NCBI GenBank assembly: GCA_963989385.1
Contig: OZ022508.1
Location: forward strand, 48,709,087 to 48,773,086
DNA: 64,000 nt
Source: Ctena decussata
Lineage: Eukaryota; Mollusca; Bivalvia; Lucinida; Lucinidae
Reading direction: 5' to 3'
Positions 1 through 11,112 of the stretch are shown one piece after another (position 1 is the stretch's first letter; every line of letters begins with the position of its first letter). Below the pieces are notes generated by a model. That model ran no database searches and was not told where the DNA came from. It worked only from the letters and a program-made list of their open reading frames with translations. The translations under genes and the position numbers were made by a program.

Positions 1-2025
1 CAATAAATCTTTCTTTCGGATAAACTTAGTTTCACCTCGGTTCAATCCACGACTAATAGTCACATTCCCAGATTCCACTCTTTGCCTTATGCCATTCAAT
101 TTAGGGTCAACAACTTGGGCCTGCTTCAATGCCTCCTTATCACTAGCAATAATTTGATCAGGAACTTTAAGTTTCCTATAGACCTCTTCACCTTGCTTAG
201 CTTGTGACCTAGTCACTGCCGCCATTGCAAAATGGGACATATCGGGAAGTTTTGACCCGTCAATATTTCCAATAACCAGGTCATACAATGTATCTTCCAT
301 GCACAATGCCTCAGTTTTTCCTGTGAAAAATGGACAATCTATGTCAACCATTGCTAAGGGATACCTTTGTGTAGATTCATCAATCAAAGTTACATCAGAT
401 TCTCTACCAAGTAACTGATCATTAGAAACCAAGTTTCTACGAACGACACACCCAGTACAACCTGTGTCCCTTAAAACTACAACAGTCTTACCATTAACCG
501 TACCCTGCGCTGTTGGTAATCGCGACCTTAAAAAGTAACAGACACCTTCCCTATCCACGTTATTATCTTTTAATGGACTTTCTTCCTTACTCTTATAGAG
601 ACCTTCAATTTCATGAGACCTATTCATTGTAGTTTTACAAAAGCTCATTTGATGTCCGCCACCCCGACCACGTCCGCGGGAATAACCCCGACCACGGCCA
701 CGATCTGAATTACTACCCTTCGTCTGTACAGTATCGCTCTTACTCTGTGATTTTAGTGTTTCCTCTTTCGGTGCATAACTACTCCCCTTACTTCCGCTAT
801 ACCCGCTTGCACTTGCACCTACCTCCGCACTATATGCTTGCTTCCTATCGGGATTCTTAAAACATTTATATGTTAAATGTCCCTTACCACAAATACTACA
901 TTTTATCTCTGGCTTCGCACTCGGCTTATTATCAGATCTACTCTGAGTTACGCCCTTACTATCACGCTGCCCCTTATTAACACAAGCGTAGACACCGCCA
1001 CGTGCTTCTGCAAATAAATCTGCTTCCCTAGCCATCTCACCTAGATTCGTGAATGTTTTCGGTTTCAAATGAACATATAGTTCTTTACTACAGGATTCTA
1101 AAAACTGATCCCTAGCGAAAAAATCGCAAACAGCTTCGTAAGACTGGTCTACTTTCGCCATTTTCAACCATTTATTAAGATACGACCTAAGTCTACTACT
1201 AAACTGAATAAACGTTTCGGACTTTTCAGGCCTATCATAGCGAAATTTCTTCCTAAATCCGCGTTCAGTCATATCAAAATTCTTTAACAACGCATCTTTC
1301 AACTTGTCATAATCATCTGCATCATCTACAGACAATCTATCATAAACATCAAGCGCGCGACCTTTAAGTAATGCGCTTAAATATGCAGCCCAAACGTTTT
1401 TATCCCATTTATTCGCCGTCGCGTATTTCTCAAACCTTGATAAGTAACTATCCATTTTGTCCTTACTTTCATCAAAATACGGTAATTTGGGATCTCGCGC
1501 ATGCGCTAACTTTTCAGCCTTCTGTTTTTCTAATTCAACTCTAAACGTTACCTTCTGCAAATCTATCTGATTTTTCAACTCGCGTTGCTGCAATTCAAAA
1601 CTATACTTCAACTTTTCTAACTCGATCTCGCTCGACAACTTTGCTTCCTTATCGCTTTCGACTTGAGACAACCTAGCTTCCCTATCTTTCTCGGCTTGCC
1701 GCTCTATACTTTCAATCCGCGCCATCTCGATTTCCCTATCCGCCGCAATCTTAGCTTCTTCCGTCGCGATCCTAGCCAATTCAATTTCCCGATCTTTTTC
1801 GGCCTGCGCGATCCTTGCTAACTCAATTTCCCTGTCTTTATCGGCCTGCGCAATTTTAGCTAACTCAATTTCCCTATCTTTTTCGGCCTGCGCAATCTTT
1901 TCTTTATCAAGTGCCCTTACCGCGTGCCTTTCTGCCCTCTCGGTCTCTTGCTGTTGCTTTACAAATTCCTGCAATGCCTGCCCTTCATAACCTAACTCCC
2001 TTCCCGTCTTAACTAACTGATCCAT
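1..2025 (-). CDS. Gag and protease of an LTR retrotransposon (Ty3/gypsy, Gmr1-like), partial
   Basis: I translated the minus strand from ATG at 2025 to base 1: 675 codons with no stop, continuing off the left edge. An in-frame TAG lies a short way upstream, so this start is well placed. Residues about 36-115 carry four to five imperfect 14-residue repeats of the type KIAQAEKDREIELA, inside a charged coiled-coil region reaching about residue 190. Residues about 240-345 look like a retroviral-type capsid segment with a SCAN-like core (RDQFLESCSKEL, then LGEMAREADLFAEARG). A zinc knuckle C376-x2-C-x3-H-x4-C388 follows, then an RGRGRG tract (about 442-461). A retropepsin begins near 505, with the active-site triad D520-T521-G522 and the later LVIGNIDG motif (583-590). 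Gag packages element RNA and the protease matures the polyprotein. Reverse transcriptase and integrase would lie left of the window. The family assignment rests on motif recognition. Confidence 0.88.
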   Translation of the reverse strand, partial: MDQLVKTGRELGYEGQALQEFVKQQQETERAERHAVRALDKEKIAQAEKDREIELAKIAQADKDREIELARIAQAEKDREIELARIATEEAKIAADREIEMARIESIERQAEKDREARLSQVESDKEAKLSSEIELEKLKYSFELQQRELKNQIDLQKVTFRVELEKQKAEKLAHARDPKLPYFDESKDKMDSYLSRFEKYATANKWDKNVWAAYLSALLKGRALDVYDRLSVDDADDYDKLKDALLKNFDMTERGFRKKFRYDRPEKSETFIQFSSRLRSYLNKWLKMAKVDQSYEAVCDFFARDQFLESCSKELYVHLKPKTFTNLGEMAREADLFAEARGGVYACVNKGQRDSKGVTQSRSDNKPSAKPEIKCSICGKGHLTYKCFKNPDRKQAYSAEVGASASGYSGSKGSSYAPKEETLKSQSKSDTVQTKGSNSDRGRGRGYSRGRGRGGGHQMSFCKTTMNRSHEIEGLYKSKEESPLKDNNVDREGVCYFLRSRLPTAQGTVNGKTVVVLRDTGCTGCVVRRNLVSNDQLLGRESDVTLIDESTQRYPLAMVDIDCPFFTGKTEALCMEDTLYDLVIGNIDGSKLPDMSHFAMAAVTRSQAKQGEEVYRKLKVPDQIIASDKEALKQAQVVDPKLNGIRQRVESGNVTISRGLNRGETKFIRKKDLL

Positions 2026-2949
2026 GACGCTTAACGTAATGCTCACGTTAACCTAACTGAAACCGACGTTCACTTATAGTCACACACGTTAACTAAAACG
2101 TTAACAAAAATAATAACAAACTAATCCAACTAAAACGTTGATTAATTAGTATACTCGCGATCTAGACGTAGCTATTTAAGTTACGTTCATAACAGACCGG
2201 AAATGACGTCATAAACTGACGTTGACTTTGCCGAGAATTACTTTTCAGTATTAAATGACGTAATTAGATGACGTAAATAACCCACATTATAATTACGCCC
2301 AACTTGATCTAGCGTATCGGATATACAAACGTAACGTATGTAACGCAACGTATTAACACTGACACGACAACTGTACGTCCTACATTACAAAACCTTATAA
2401 GATACCAACGGTAAATCAAACTTAAGATTCCGTTATTAGGTTTAATTGTAACGATATTATATTACGTTACGAGTAACCTACGTTACTAAATCAGGACATA
2501 AAATGGACCTCAGTAACGGTCACGACAGAACGTACAAACGTTTGAATTAATGAACTAACAGATTGTCATGCAACAGCAGTGCCCAGGTACTCAAATGGAC
2601 CTTAAAACTAAATATGTATCATCCGTGCCAAGACAATTCAGGTCTATATAAGCTCAGTTTCCCCACTCAGATATGCAACCTGATACATTTTATCACAAAT
2701 TAATGCATGGGCTATCGCACTTCATCACGCAGGGAATAAGGATAGTTGACCTTAATTGAGTGTAGGTTACATTTACAAAGAATTTAGTGGCAAAATTGCT
2801 CCCCTAAAATTCACAGCCTTACGTCACCTTAGAAAAGAACAATCAGAAAGTCAATAATAATAAAAAAAAATGACTGACAAAATTGTGCCTAGATTCTGTA
2901 TATATTGTCAATGTGTTACACTGGCAGATATATACCGGAAATCAAATCC
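2026..2949 (-). other. Leader between primer binding site and gag of the LTR element
   Basis: This is the roughly 920-bp untranslated stretch between the gag ATG and the primer binding site. I see no conserved reading frame. It is strikingly rich in the tetramer ACGT, often inside TTAACGT or GTAACGT, and it contains the first perfect TGACGTCA site at 2204-2211. The same base bias continues into the LTR-like region beyond, which supports treating them as one element. Confidence 0.55.
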
Positions 2950-2967
2950 CGTTACTTCATGACACCA
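2950..2967 (-). promoter_or_regulatory. Primer binding site of the LTR element
   Basis: On the minus strand this reads TGGTGTCATGAAGTAACG. A TGG start is expected for a sequence complementary to a tRNA CCA end, and TGGTGTCA resembles leucine-tRNA-type primer sites used by other LTR elements. It abuts TGTTACGCAG at 2968, which would be the inner LTR edge ending in AACA on the element strand. Position and orientation fit the downstream Gag frame. The tRNA identity is inferred. Confidence 0.6.
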
Positions 2968-4500
2968 TGTTACGCAGAAGGTTTTACACTCGGTCGACAC
3001 GGGTGCAGAGCCTTATGCGTCGCCAGGACGGCGGAGGGTGACTTCCGGTTAAAGGGTTATCTACTAGTGTAATACACTAACAAGGAAACTCTAACAACGT
3101 TAGAATTTTTTAAGTTTATATATAATGTAAATTTTATATACAACAATACAATTTACAACTGTCACAATTACAATAATATACAACACATATCAGTTCATGT
3201 CGCTGGCCCAAGTAAGGTGTTTGTTTCAAATATGTAATCGATTTGCGTACAATACGCAAATAGATTACCGTCTGACGTCAACACCGTACTCGGCTCAGCG
3301 CCATGAACTAAAGGAAAACACAAAGAACAAAAAAACGTTAGTTTGAGCTCATACAAAAAAAACAAGGCCTTATGTTGGTAGACTTCAATTCGTCGTTCCC
3401 TGGATCATGTCATGGGCCAGTCCATGTATCATGAGGAACACCAACTTATAATTACACGTGCACGATTATATACTGGTCGCTCCCTGGATCGTACCAGGGA
3501 CCAGTCTATATATATTAACACACCTTAGTGGACGAACACTGTCCCACACTTGATGTGACCTTCAGATCTTATCACAGAATCTGGCAAAACTGTGCTAACC
3601 ACTTCCGCCTACATTTTGTACTTCCCGCCTCTGCTTAGGAACCATGCACAAACGGCGTTGTAACTGCCTCTACCCGGGTTGGTATTAACCTGGAGACGTT
3701 TATCGAATCTCCAGGTGAGACGTGGCTCTAAGCCCTAACAGCTGACTGCCGGACTTGATGTGCCTAAAAATAACGAACTTACACTTAATACATTGTAACT
3801 ACATAATAACAATACGTAAGACTTGGGCCTGTCTTGGAAATACCATACAACGCCCTCGGCGAATGCCGAGCATAACGTGCACACGCCAGCCGTGTCACTA
3901 GACACGACTCGCGCTCACGATGTAAAGCTAAAAGTGTGCTTACCACTTACGCCAATGAAGAAACGTAGATCCTACCACGCATGTGCGTCAAAGGATCTGA
4001 CGTCAAACATTGTCAAGAAGTATGCTGACGTCAACAGGCATTACCATGACATACCCCACATAAAACATGAATAATCTAAACATAAAACATGAATAATCTA
4101 AACAATGTCCTATTTACATTAAATTGATTGACCAAAATCTAACTCGCATATGTTTTAATTCATTTCTTTAAACTAAGCGTAATACCATTTGCCATAGAAT
4201 ATAATAGCTGAATAAGCGTTTCTCACACATTTGGGATCATAACGTTTGATCTGACATCATGACATCAATGATGTTATACCATATGACGCCGTCTAATGAA
4301 GGCAAATCAAACGCATGATGACCAAATGCTACCATTATAACTTATGGAAAAAACCCTTAATGCGGTGCATGCTATGGCGTCAATTGACGTCACGAGTATA
4401 TAAATTAGTTCCATGATAAATCAATTTACTTCTATAGGCCACGTATACGTAAAACTAATATAAAAAATGCTGACGTCGCAATAACATGATGCAACTGACT

Positions 4501-4558
4501 TCATATGAATAACATGAATGCACCTGACGTCATATGAATAACATGAATGCAATTGACG
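4501..4558 (+). repeat. Two tandem 29-bp repeats carrying CRE sites
   Basis: Units 4501-4529 and 4530-4558 share TCATATGAATAACATGAATG and then CA(CC/AT)TGACG. Each unit contributes one TGACGTCA site at its end, so this duplication multiplied the regulatory motif. Confidence 0.8.
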
Positions 4559-5217
4559 TCACTGGACGTCAAATAGATGCACACCATTGCAACCAACATC
4601 AGTGATATAAACTATCTCCGTAATTTACAAAACTTCCTAATATACAAATACCATGCGCAGCATGGTCAGTATAAACACAATTGGTCGACATATGCGCAGC
4701 CTGATCACTGCCAACAAAATCAAATCAGTCGACACATATAGTCATACCATATCAATCAGAAGTCACATTTTTCATTCTTAGCCAAACTATTCTAAATAAA
4801 TATAATAAAATCTTACCCTTCTAGGTCTTAACACAGAATCTGGGCACACAACAATATAACATCCATCAAGAATTAAACAGCCACGTCTAACTTTTCATTA
4901 AAAGATAGGCGTATAAATACTATGCGTCTCACATTAAAATCATGCAACACGCTTTCCACAATCAAAAGACTCGTGCAGGTATTCACCTTAAAATCATGCA
5001 ATACGCTGTCCACGAGAGGTATTCACAAACAACCCATGCATAACGTAGCCACAATTTCCGTAAATGTTTTATTACCACAGTTACCCTAAAAACTGTAGCC
5101 TTACTGATTGAAAGGATTAAAATAATCTCGACGACATAGTGGACGATTAGATCCATTTCGTAACACTACTAGAAGACGCCTATAAACACTGCAGTGTCGG
5201 GTCAAGCTATTGAAAGA

Positions 5218-5440
5218 CATCAACAGACATCATGGCACCTATCTATGCATCTGCAAAACCTGAGCCTCGATTATGGCACCTGCTCAATGTACGAAATGCC
5301 TCAGGAGATATTGTAAACTTAAGGCATCAACAGACATCGTGGTACCTATCTATGCCACTGCAAAACCTGGGCATTGATTATGGCACCTGCTCAATGTACG
5401 AAATGCCTCTTAGCTATCTGGAGATATTGTAAACTTAAGG
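5218..5440 (+). repeat. Direct tandem duplication of about 107-116 bp
   Basis: Unit 1 (5218-5324) and unit 2 (5325-5440) both begin CATCAACAGACATC and end TATTGTAAACTTAAGG. They differ by scattered substitutions and by a short extra segment in unit 2 before GGAGATATTG. The open frames across this stretch are by-products of the repeat, not genes. Confidence 0.85.
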
Positions 5441-5717
5441 CAGTTCATTCTTTCGTATTGACACGGGCAGAGTCCAGACCAGTCTATTTCCAGACATCTA
5501 CAAAAGCCTGTTGTACCAGCATGAAAAGAGGATGCATTGACATAGTTTTAGAAATTTGGGTCACTACAGAGCATCTTAAGAGTCATTGCTTGCCGTTCGG
5601 TGATTCCTTATTCTATTCTGCCTGCATCTTTATCTTATATGACTACATGAAAACCACTAATAGAGGGACAAAAAATTGCTTTTTCTCCATGTTTCTGGTT
5701 TATGATTTCTGATAACA

Positions 5718-6242
5718 TACGCCCGGTAACGTATGTAACGCTGCAAGTTTCTGCATGGTTTGATGCACCCATAATTTTTGTTTTTACTTGCATTAATGTA
5801 AATAAAGGTAAATGTTTGCTTGTTTCAGTGAAATGGTAACTTTATCCAAAATATAATAGTTTGTCCATTATTCTGGGAAAAACTCAGTAACGTAGGTTAC
5901 AGTTATGCTCTACAAGAGATAACTGTCTTAACTGGACAGAAAAGCAACGCAAATTTTTAAACAGCAAGCTTTAAATCCGTTTTAAGATTTATTTGATTGA
6001 GAAGTATAGGAACAGACGAATTCAGCAGATTTACATGGTAACGTATTTAAATTGGCGATGACTGTCAAACGCACCGACAGTCAGACAGCAGAGCATTGTA
6101 TCTTGTAATGTTTTAATATACTTTTGGAAAAACAAACAGTGTAGAAAGTCTCTCCTTCAGACGGGTGGTGGCAGGCTTATGGGCTATTGGTAACTTAAAA
6201 GACTGTTTTAGAATTAATGGTATAATAAACCACTATTCAAAA
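5718..6242. other. Anonymous non-coding stretch
   Basis: No gene, RNA or repeat edge that I can support. It contains a few GTAACGTA-type motifs near 5730, 5886 and 6036 like those in the LTR element leader, so the LTR element may reach further right than marked. Confidence 0.4.
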
Positions 6243-6563
6243 GTGTACTTACTGACCTTTGACCTAGTTATAATTAAATACGACGTCGGCAAAATGGCAA
6301 AAGCTTTTATGGTATGTTTACCTACTTCATTTGACATAGTTGCCTCCTATGTCGCGAAAGTGCCTATACACTGAATAATTCACTCACAAACTGGTATATA
6401 AAAATGCACTAAATGACCTTTGACCTCATTTTGACCTTAAATGATGTCTGTTGAGCTGGCAACCGGGCAAAATGGTTTTAGGTATGTTTACTGACTTCAA
6501 TGAGCCCGGTTGCCCGTCATGCCGCGAAAGTGCCCACAAATCCAAAATTTCACTCATAAACCA
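6243..6563 (+). repeat. Diverged tandem duplication of about 160 bp
   Basis: Two blocks (about 6243-6402 and 6412-6563) share the order GACCTTTGACCT, GGCAAAATGG, GGTATGTTTAC, GCGAAAGTGCC and TTTCACTCA/TTCACTCA. They differ at many positions, so this is an old duplication. Short open frames here are not conserved between the two units. Confidence 0.6.
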
Positions 6564-6699
6564 CCGGACCATGATGCCTAAGACAGCATTCAGAAAGAGA
6601 CAATAAGGCTTTTCCCTACTAACACACAATGTTTTCATAGAAAAGATTCTGTAACCAATAATATACCATAAAACCATAAATGATGCACCCTATCCACTG

Positions 6700-7063
6700 T
6701 GTCTTGTCCGTAGATCAACATCATACTTGGAATGCAGGTATAGTGCAATCTATAAAGCCATTAAATGTTTAACTTTTTATAGTTGTGAAAAAATAAGCAG
6801 ATGGATTTTAAAGCCATTTTAGACATTTTACGTAAATTGCTTTTTTAAATATTTTCAGTAACAGGACTTTGCCTTCTCTGTTTCTTGACAAACTGGACAT
6901 CTAGGATGTAAGAAAATGCACTTATCATCAAAGAAATGGTTTAGTTTTACATATTAAATAGTCGACTATAGAAACGTTTTCACAACCAAAATGGATAGCA
7001 GTTGGAAACATGATGGTTACCAGTCACAGTTTATCCAAATACTGTTGATCTACGGACAGGACA
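6700..7063. mobile_element. Possible 364-bp MITE with 21-bp inverted ends
   Basis: TGTCTTGTCCGTAGATCAACA at 6700-6720 is inverted at 7043-7063 with a single mismatch. A third and fourth partial copy of TCTACGGACA(G/A)GACA follow at about 7069 and 7210, so the motif is itself repeated. No target duplication is clear and no coding frame lies between the ends. Confidence 0.4.
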
Positions 7064-8189
7064 AAAATCTACGGACAAGACAAAATTATACTTTTTTCCT
7101 TATTGCTTCTCTGTCTTTAGTGGTGGTATTATGTTTTATATGGAACAATCAATGGTAGTAAAGAGTCTATTCTTTAATGAGATTTTTTTCCAGAGATATG
7201 CTACCTCATAGAGAAAAGTGTGTCTACGGACAGGACACTTTTTGCGTGACATTTCGCACGGTTATTTGAAATTGAAATTTTCACTTAATGACAATTTTTT
7301 ATTCATATCATTGGTCATTTTTACACTTAAAGAATGTCTGTGGATTGTTTATAACTCATTATAAGTACTGGGGACAGCAGTTTTAATTATCTGGCAGATC
7401 AGCTCCTGTTGATATTTCCGAATACCTCAAAGCGTCACACTTAAGCAGCTGAAGTATTTTTGCTATAACTCCAAGACCATATGTCGTAGCCCATTCAAAT
7501 AAACTATGTTATAAAGGGAAAAGAATGTGCTTTCTAACAAAACTTTATTTGACTGTGCATGACGGATGGGTTTAAACTATTTCTGTCATAAAATGTAGGT
7601 TTTTTCAAGTGAAACAGCATAACACCTGTTTTGTGGCTATTTTGGGCTATTTAAATCATTATTGTAAAGAAATGGCTGTTCCGATCAACATGAAATTTTT
7701 AGGCCAGTGAGAGATGCTTATTTCTGACATTCTGAAATGTAGTTTATGTATCTCAGTCCTGTAAAATTTGATAGGCAAGTACGTAACATACGTTCAATTC
7801 AAAAATGTCATCTGATCTTGGCTGAGGCGATTGTCAGTTGATGTTTAGAGAATAAGAACAATAATGCCAACAACATTTTTGAGGAGGGGGTGGGAGGGAG
7901 ACATATATGTGTTTTGAAAACAAACCTCTAGTTACTATTGTCTGTGGCCAGATGACCAAGTATGATGACATACCAGTGTGACGTTTTATGCCATCAAATG
8001 ATGGAATGAACAAGAATTGTCAGAAGACAATAAAGCATGACTTTGCGGGAGCTTGTCTTTAACAAGTGCAAGTTTATTATGGACAATACCAGCCAAGTGA
8101 AATGAGATCAACTGCAGTATCAGATCAAACAGTACTCCTAAGAATAATTCAAACCTCTAAAATATTGCTAGAGATATGACAATATCAAT
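7064..8189. other. Anonymous non-coding stretch
   Basis: AT-rich sequence. Apart from the extra copies of the CTACGGACAGGACA motif noted for the preceding element, I see no gene, RNA or repeat in it. Confidence 0.5.
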
Positions 8190-8890
8190 GAACAGTGAAA
8201 TATAGGTCAGATTGACCTAGAAGTAACAAAATCAATCACTATATGTAAATCTACCTTTACACCAAGTATAATTGAAGTCAATGAAACAGTTCTAGAGATA
8301 TTGGCTTAAATCACTGGACCATGAAATTTAGGCCACACTGACATACAATTAATATGAGGTCACTCACAGTGTCAGCCCACACCCATAACCCAAGTATAAT
8401 GCAAATCCATGTAAAAGTGATAGAAATATGATGCAAAATCACTAGACCAAGAAATATTAGTTACACTTACCTAAAATAAGCAAGGGGTCACTCACAGTGT
8501 CAGCCCAAACCATGAACCCAAAACCATGCTAAACCATGAAATAGTGTTAGAAATATGAGGTTGAATCACTGGACCATATACTATAGGTCACACTAACCTT
8601 CAACTAAGTTGATATGATTCTTAGTGGCAGCTAAAACCATTTAACTAAGTATGATGCAAATCCATGAAATAGTGATAGAAATATGACGAAAAATCAGTGA
8701 ACCATGAAAAATAAGTCACACTGACCTACAATTAGTATGAGGTCACTCACAGTGTCAGCCCACACCCATAACCCAAGTTTAATGCAAATCCATGTAAAAA
8801 TGATAGAAATATGGGGCAAAATACTGAACCATGAAATAGGGGTCACACTGACCTACAATCAGTATGAGCTTTTAGTCCAGTCACTATGAC
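8190..8890 (+). repeat. Tandem array of about 135-bp degenerate repeats
   Basis: About five units recur, each with GGTCACTCACAGTGTCAGCC (8353, 8487 and 8738, with degraded versions between), then CATAACCCAAGTATAATGCA, then AGTGATAGAAATATGA, AATCACTGGACCATGAAAT and TCACACTGACCTACAAT. Spacing is about 134-137 bp where measurable. There is no reading frame common to all units. Confidence 0.75.
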
Positions 8891-9250
8891 CTACTGTTAG
8901 TTTGAGGTCAAACATCCGGTCACTGTGAAATGAACCCGAGTATTTCATCAGCTGATGTAGTGAGTGTACATCTTTCTTAACACTTAGCTGTGCCAAAATG
9001 AAATAGTTGAATTTGCAAACAGCATAGATCCACACGAGGGAGCCCATAAGTAGCCACCTCATCTGGATCAACTCTGTTTGCCCTCTTGTCTTTGAATTCT
9101 CAGTATGATATAGTTTGGACAAGAAGATTTGACATAAATTTTGTTGACCGCTGTTTTGGAGCCTCAAGGGTTAAATGGGTTTTGTATATATCTCAATGTA
9201 CAATACCGTATATCTTGGCAGCTCAAATCAATATCTGAGATATCTTCAGA

Positions 9251-9477
9251 TGAGCCGCGACACGAGTAAACCAACAAAGTGGCATGTGCGCCAAGCGAAG
9301 ATTCAGATCAGCCTGGGCATCTGCCCAGTCTGACCAGAGTCTTCGCTGTCCAAATGGAGCTTGCTTAGACCCTTAGCTAAAGCGAAGACGCTGGTCAGAC
9401 TGGGCGGATACCCAGGCTGATCTGAGTCTTCGCTGGGCGCATATGACACTTTGTTGGTTTTCTCGAGCCCCGGCTCA
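9251..9477. mobile_element. Foldback MITE (TGAGCC family), copy 1
   Basis: The element starts TGAGCCGCGACACGAG and ends with the inverted form (CGGCTCA). The two halves are long imperfect inverted repeats carrying CAGATCAGCCTGGGCATC and its complement around a short centre, so the whole can fold into one hairpin. The flanks are GA on both sides, a 2-bp target duplication. It is non-coding. Two more copies lie at 25593 and 54307. Confidence 0.85.
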
Positions 9478-10415
9478 GATATTTTCTGCTATCTCTGAAT
9501 TGGCTGTTTGCACAGTCTGTGAGGCACATTTTCTCGATCTGGCTCATAACATTTTACTGTAAAATTTCTGAAAATTGGGACTCCTTTACTGCAAATGTCT
9601 TAAACAAGGCACAGTTTGGTTTGCAATGCAGTATTATGTTCAAAAGATGCAGATGCAACGACAAATAGTGTAAAACCTGATCTTACTACTCCTTAAGGAG
9701 AAGACTGTCCCAATACTTAGAAATTTTATGGACACCGTTTATTTTTCAGATGTATTGTAGTGATATGATGCCAGGTTTCTTCTATAAAGAAGGAAGTCTT
9801 CAGGTTTTCAATCGTGTTAAAACTATGTTTACTAGTGAGACTAAGGTGTTATGACTAACAGTTTGGACTTCAAGCCCATTAGTGTTTAGTGGACTCTTCT
9901 ACCTCACATTTTGGACGGGACCATTACCAGTTATAGGGGTGTCTGTTTTATATATTATTTTCTGTAGTTAAGACAGTGTAGATCCGGCCATGATGTGCAG
10001 CATCTAATCTGGGTGGTCTACTCTGTTTGATTCGATGGATGAACCTCTGCTTGCTCAATAAACAAATTTCTAGTGCTGTTGTTTTGCGTATTTGTAATAC
10101 CAAGACAGGATATGATGGATACTGGTGCTAATGTGTCTCTCCGTATTACTGTTGATGTCTTTGTACTACAAATGTACAAAACCAAACGATCAGCTCTTAC
10201 TTGTGCAAACATGTTAGCTGTTTTTAAGATCTGTAATTTTGTATTTCAATTTTATACTTGTGTGCCATTAAGATATTATTTTTAGATCATTACTTACATA
10301 GTCCTTGTGTGCCATTTTTGTAAAATTACTAACTCTTAATTTTGCAAAATACTGGTGCTGTGTTTTATTATCGGCATCCTTTAGTTGTGACAGTTTAAGC
10401 TCAATTTTTGCAAGT
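9478..10415. other. Anonymous non-coding stretch
   Basis: No supported gene. Short overlapping open frames on both strands around 10018-10285 show no recognisable domain and no coding bias. Confidence 0.5.
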
Positions 10416-10620
10416 ACAGGCAACCCTCGATATCTCAAAATCAAAGTTCATCACAAACTACTGTTATTTCCAAGTAAATTTTCGGGTCCCAGAAAATTTA
10501 CTTCGAGATACCAGCAGTTTGAGATAACTGGTTCAAATGTGAAAAAAATACAGGAAATGTGTCCAAACTGTACTCTTTGATATTAGAGGGTACTTTGAGA
10601 TATCAGTGCCGCTAACAATA
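10416..10620. mobile_element. Possible pogo/Tigger-like MITE remnant
   Basis: After a TA, the sequence CAGGCAACCCTCGATATCTC resembles the CAG-start, CTCGATA-type inverted ends of pogo/Tigger DNA transposons. Inside, TTTACTTCGAGATA and TTTGAGATA motifs recur in inverted and direct forms, but the matching outer right end is not intact. The open frame across it is incidental. Confidence 0.35.
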
Positions 10621-10666
10621 GTCTTGTTCTTGTTTTTCAGTTTTGTTTTTTACTCTCATTTTTTAT

Positions 10667-10735
10667 AGCGACGTACGTGGTAGAGTGTTCGCCTTTAGAT
10701 CGTAGGGTCCCTGGTTCCATCTATACCCTGTGACA
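10667..10735 (+). repeat. tRNA-like SINE head fragment
   Basis: GTGGTAGAGTGTTCGCCTTT followed about 25 nt later by CTGGTTCCATC resembles the box A and box B region of a tRNA-derived SINE. It lacks a foldable acceptor stem and a CCA-ready end, so it is not a functional tRNA gene. Confidence 0.3.
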
Positions 10736-11112
10736 GCTGTTATTTGCATATATGTTTGTGTTATTTGTCTTTAATTGTTAACTCTACAATATTTGCCAAC
10801 GTTTTGTGCCATGTGAGTTTCATTGTCAGCTAAAATATCTTTGTGCTTTAGATTTTCATTGTCAGCTCCAACTGAGGGGATATAGGTAAACTTTCAGGGG
10901 AAGCAATATCACCATTTTTGTCCCCCCGATGTACATGTGGTCGAAGGGGGACTAATAATTGGTTCCATCTGTCCATCTAACTGTTCATAGACAATTCTTG
11001 TGACCTTATCTCCTGTTTCGGTTCTCATCTGATTTTCATGTCACCATCTGACGAGGATCTTGTCGGGATCATGATCAGGGTTCGAGGTTATAAAACTTGA
11101 GAATAATCTCAA

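Larger units (their letters stand above)
2204..4561. promoter_or_regulatory. Cluster of seven perfect TGACGTCA (CRE/ATF-type) sites
   Basis: Exact TGACGTCA octamers occur at 2204-2211, 3273-3280, 3998-4005, 4026-4033, 4385-4392, 4525-4532 and 4554-4561, with several half or near matches (for example GGACGTCA just after 4561). By chance one would expect far less than one in this length. This palindrome is the classic CREB/ATF binding site. The sites lie in the leader and LTR-like region of the LTR element, where they could act as enhancers. Binding and activity are inferred. Confidence 0.6.
2968..5717 (-). repeat. Probable 5' LTR region; outer end uncertain
   Basis: The inner edge at 2968 follows the primer binding site and has the expected terminal dinucleotide. 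A possible outer edge is TAACA at 5713-5717, which pairs with the TGTTA start as a 5-bp terminal inverted repeat, but no target duplication can be tested because the other end lies outside the window. At 2.75 kb the LTR would be long; the true edge may be nearer. A TATATAAA-type sequence on the minus strand near 3140 could be the promoter, about 170 bp from the inner edge. Short tandem duplications and many TGACGTCA sites suggest a U3 region. No supported gene lies inside. Confidence 0.35.

Noticed and set aside
11046..11075. CTGACGAGG followed by GATC as another hammerhead
   Set aside because: No GAAA after a stem II and no cleavage triplet, so only the first core element matches by chance.
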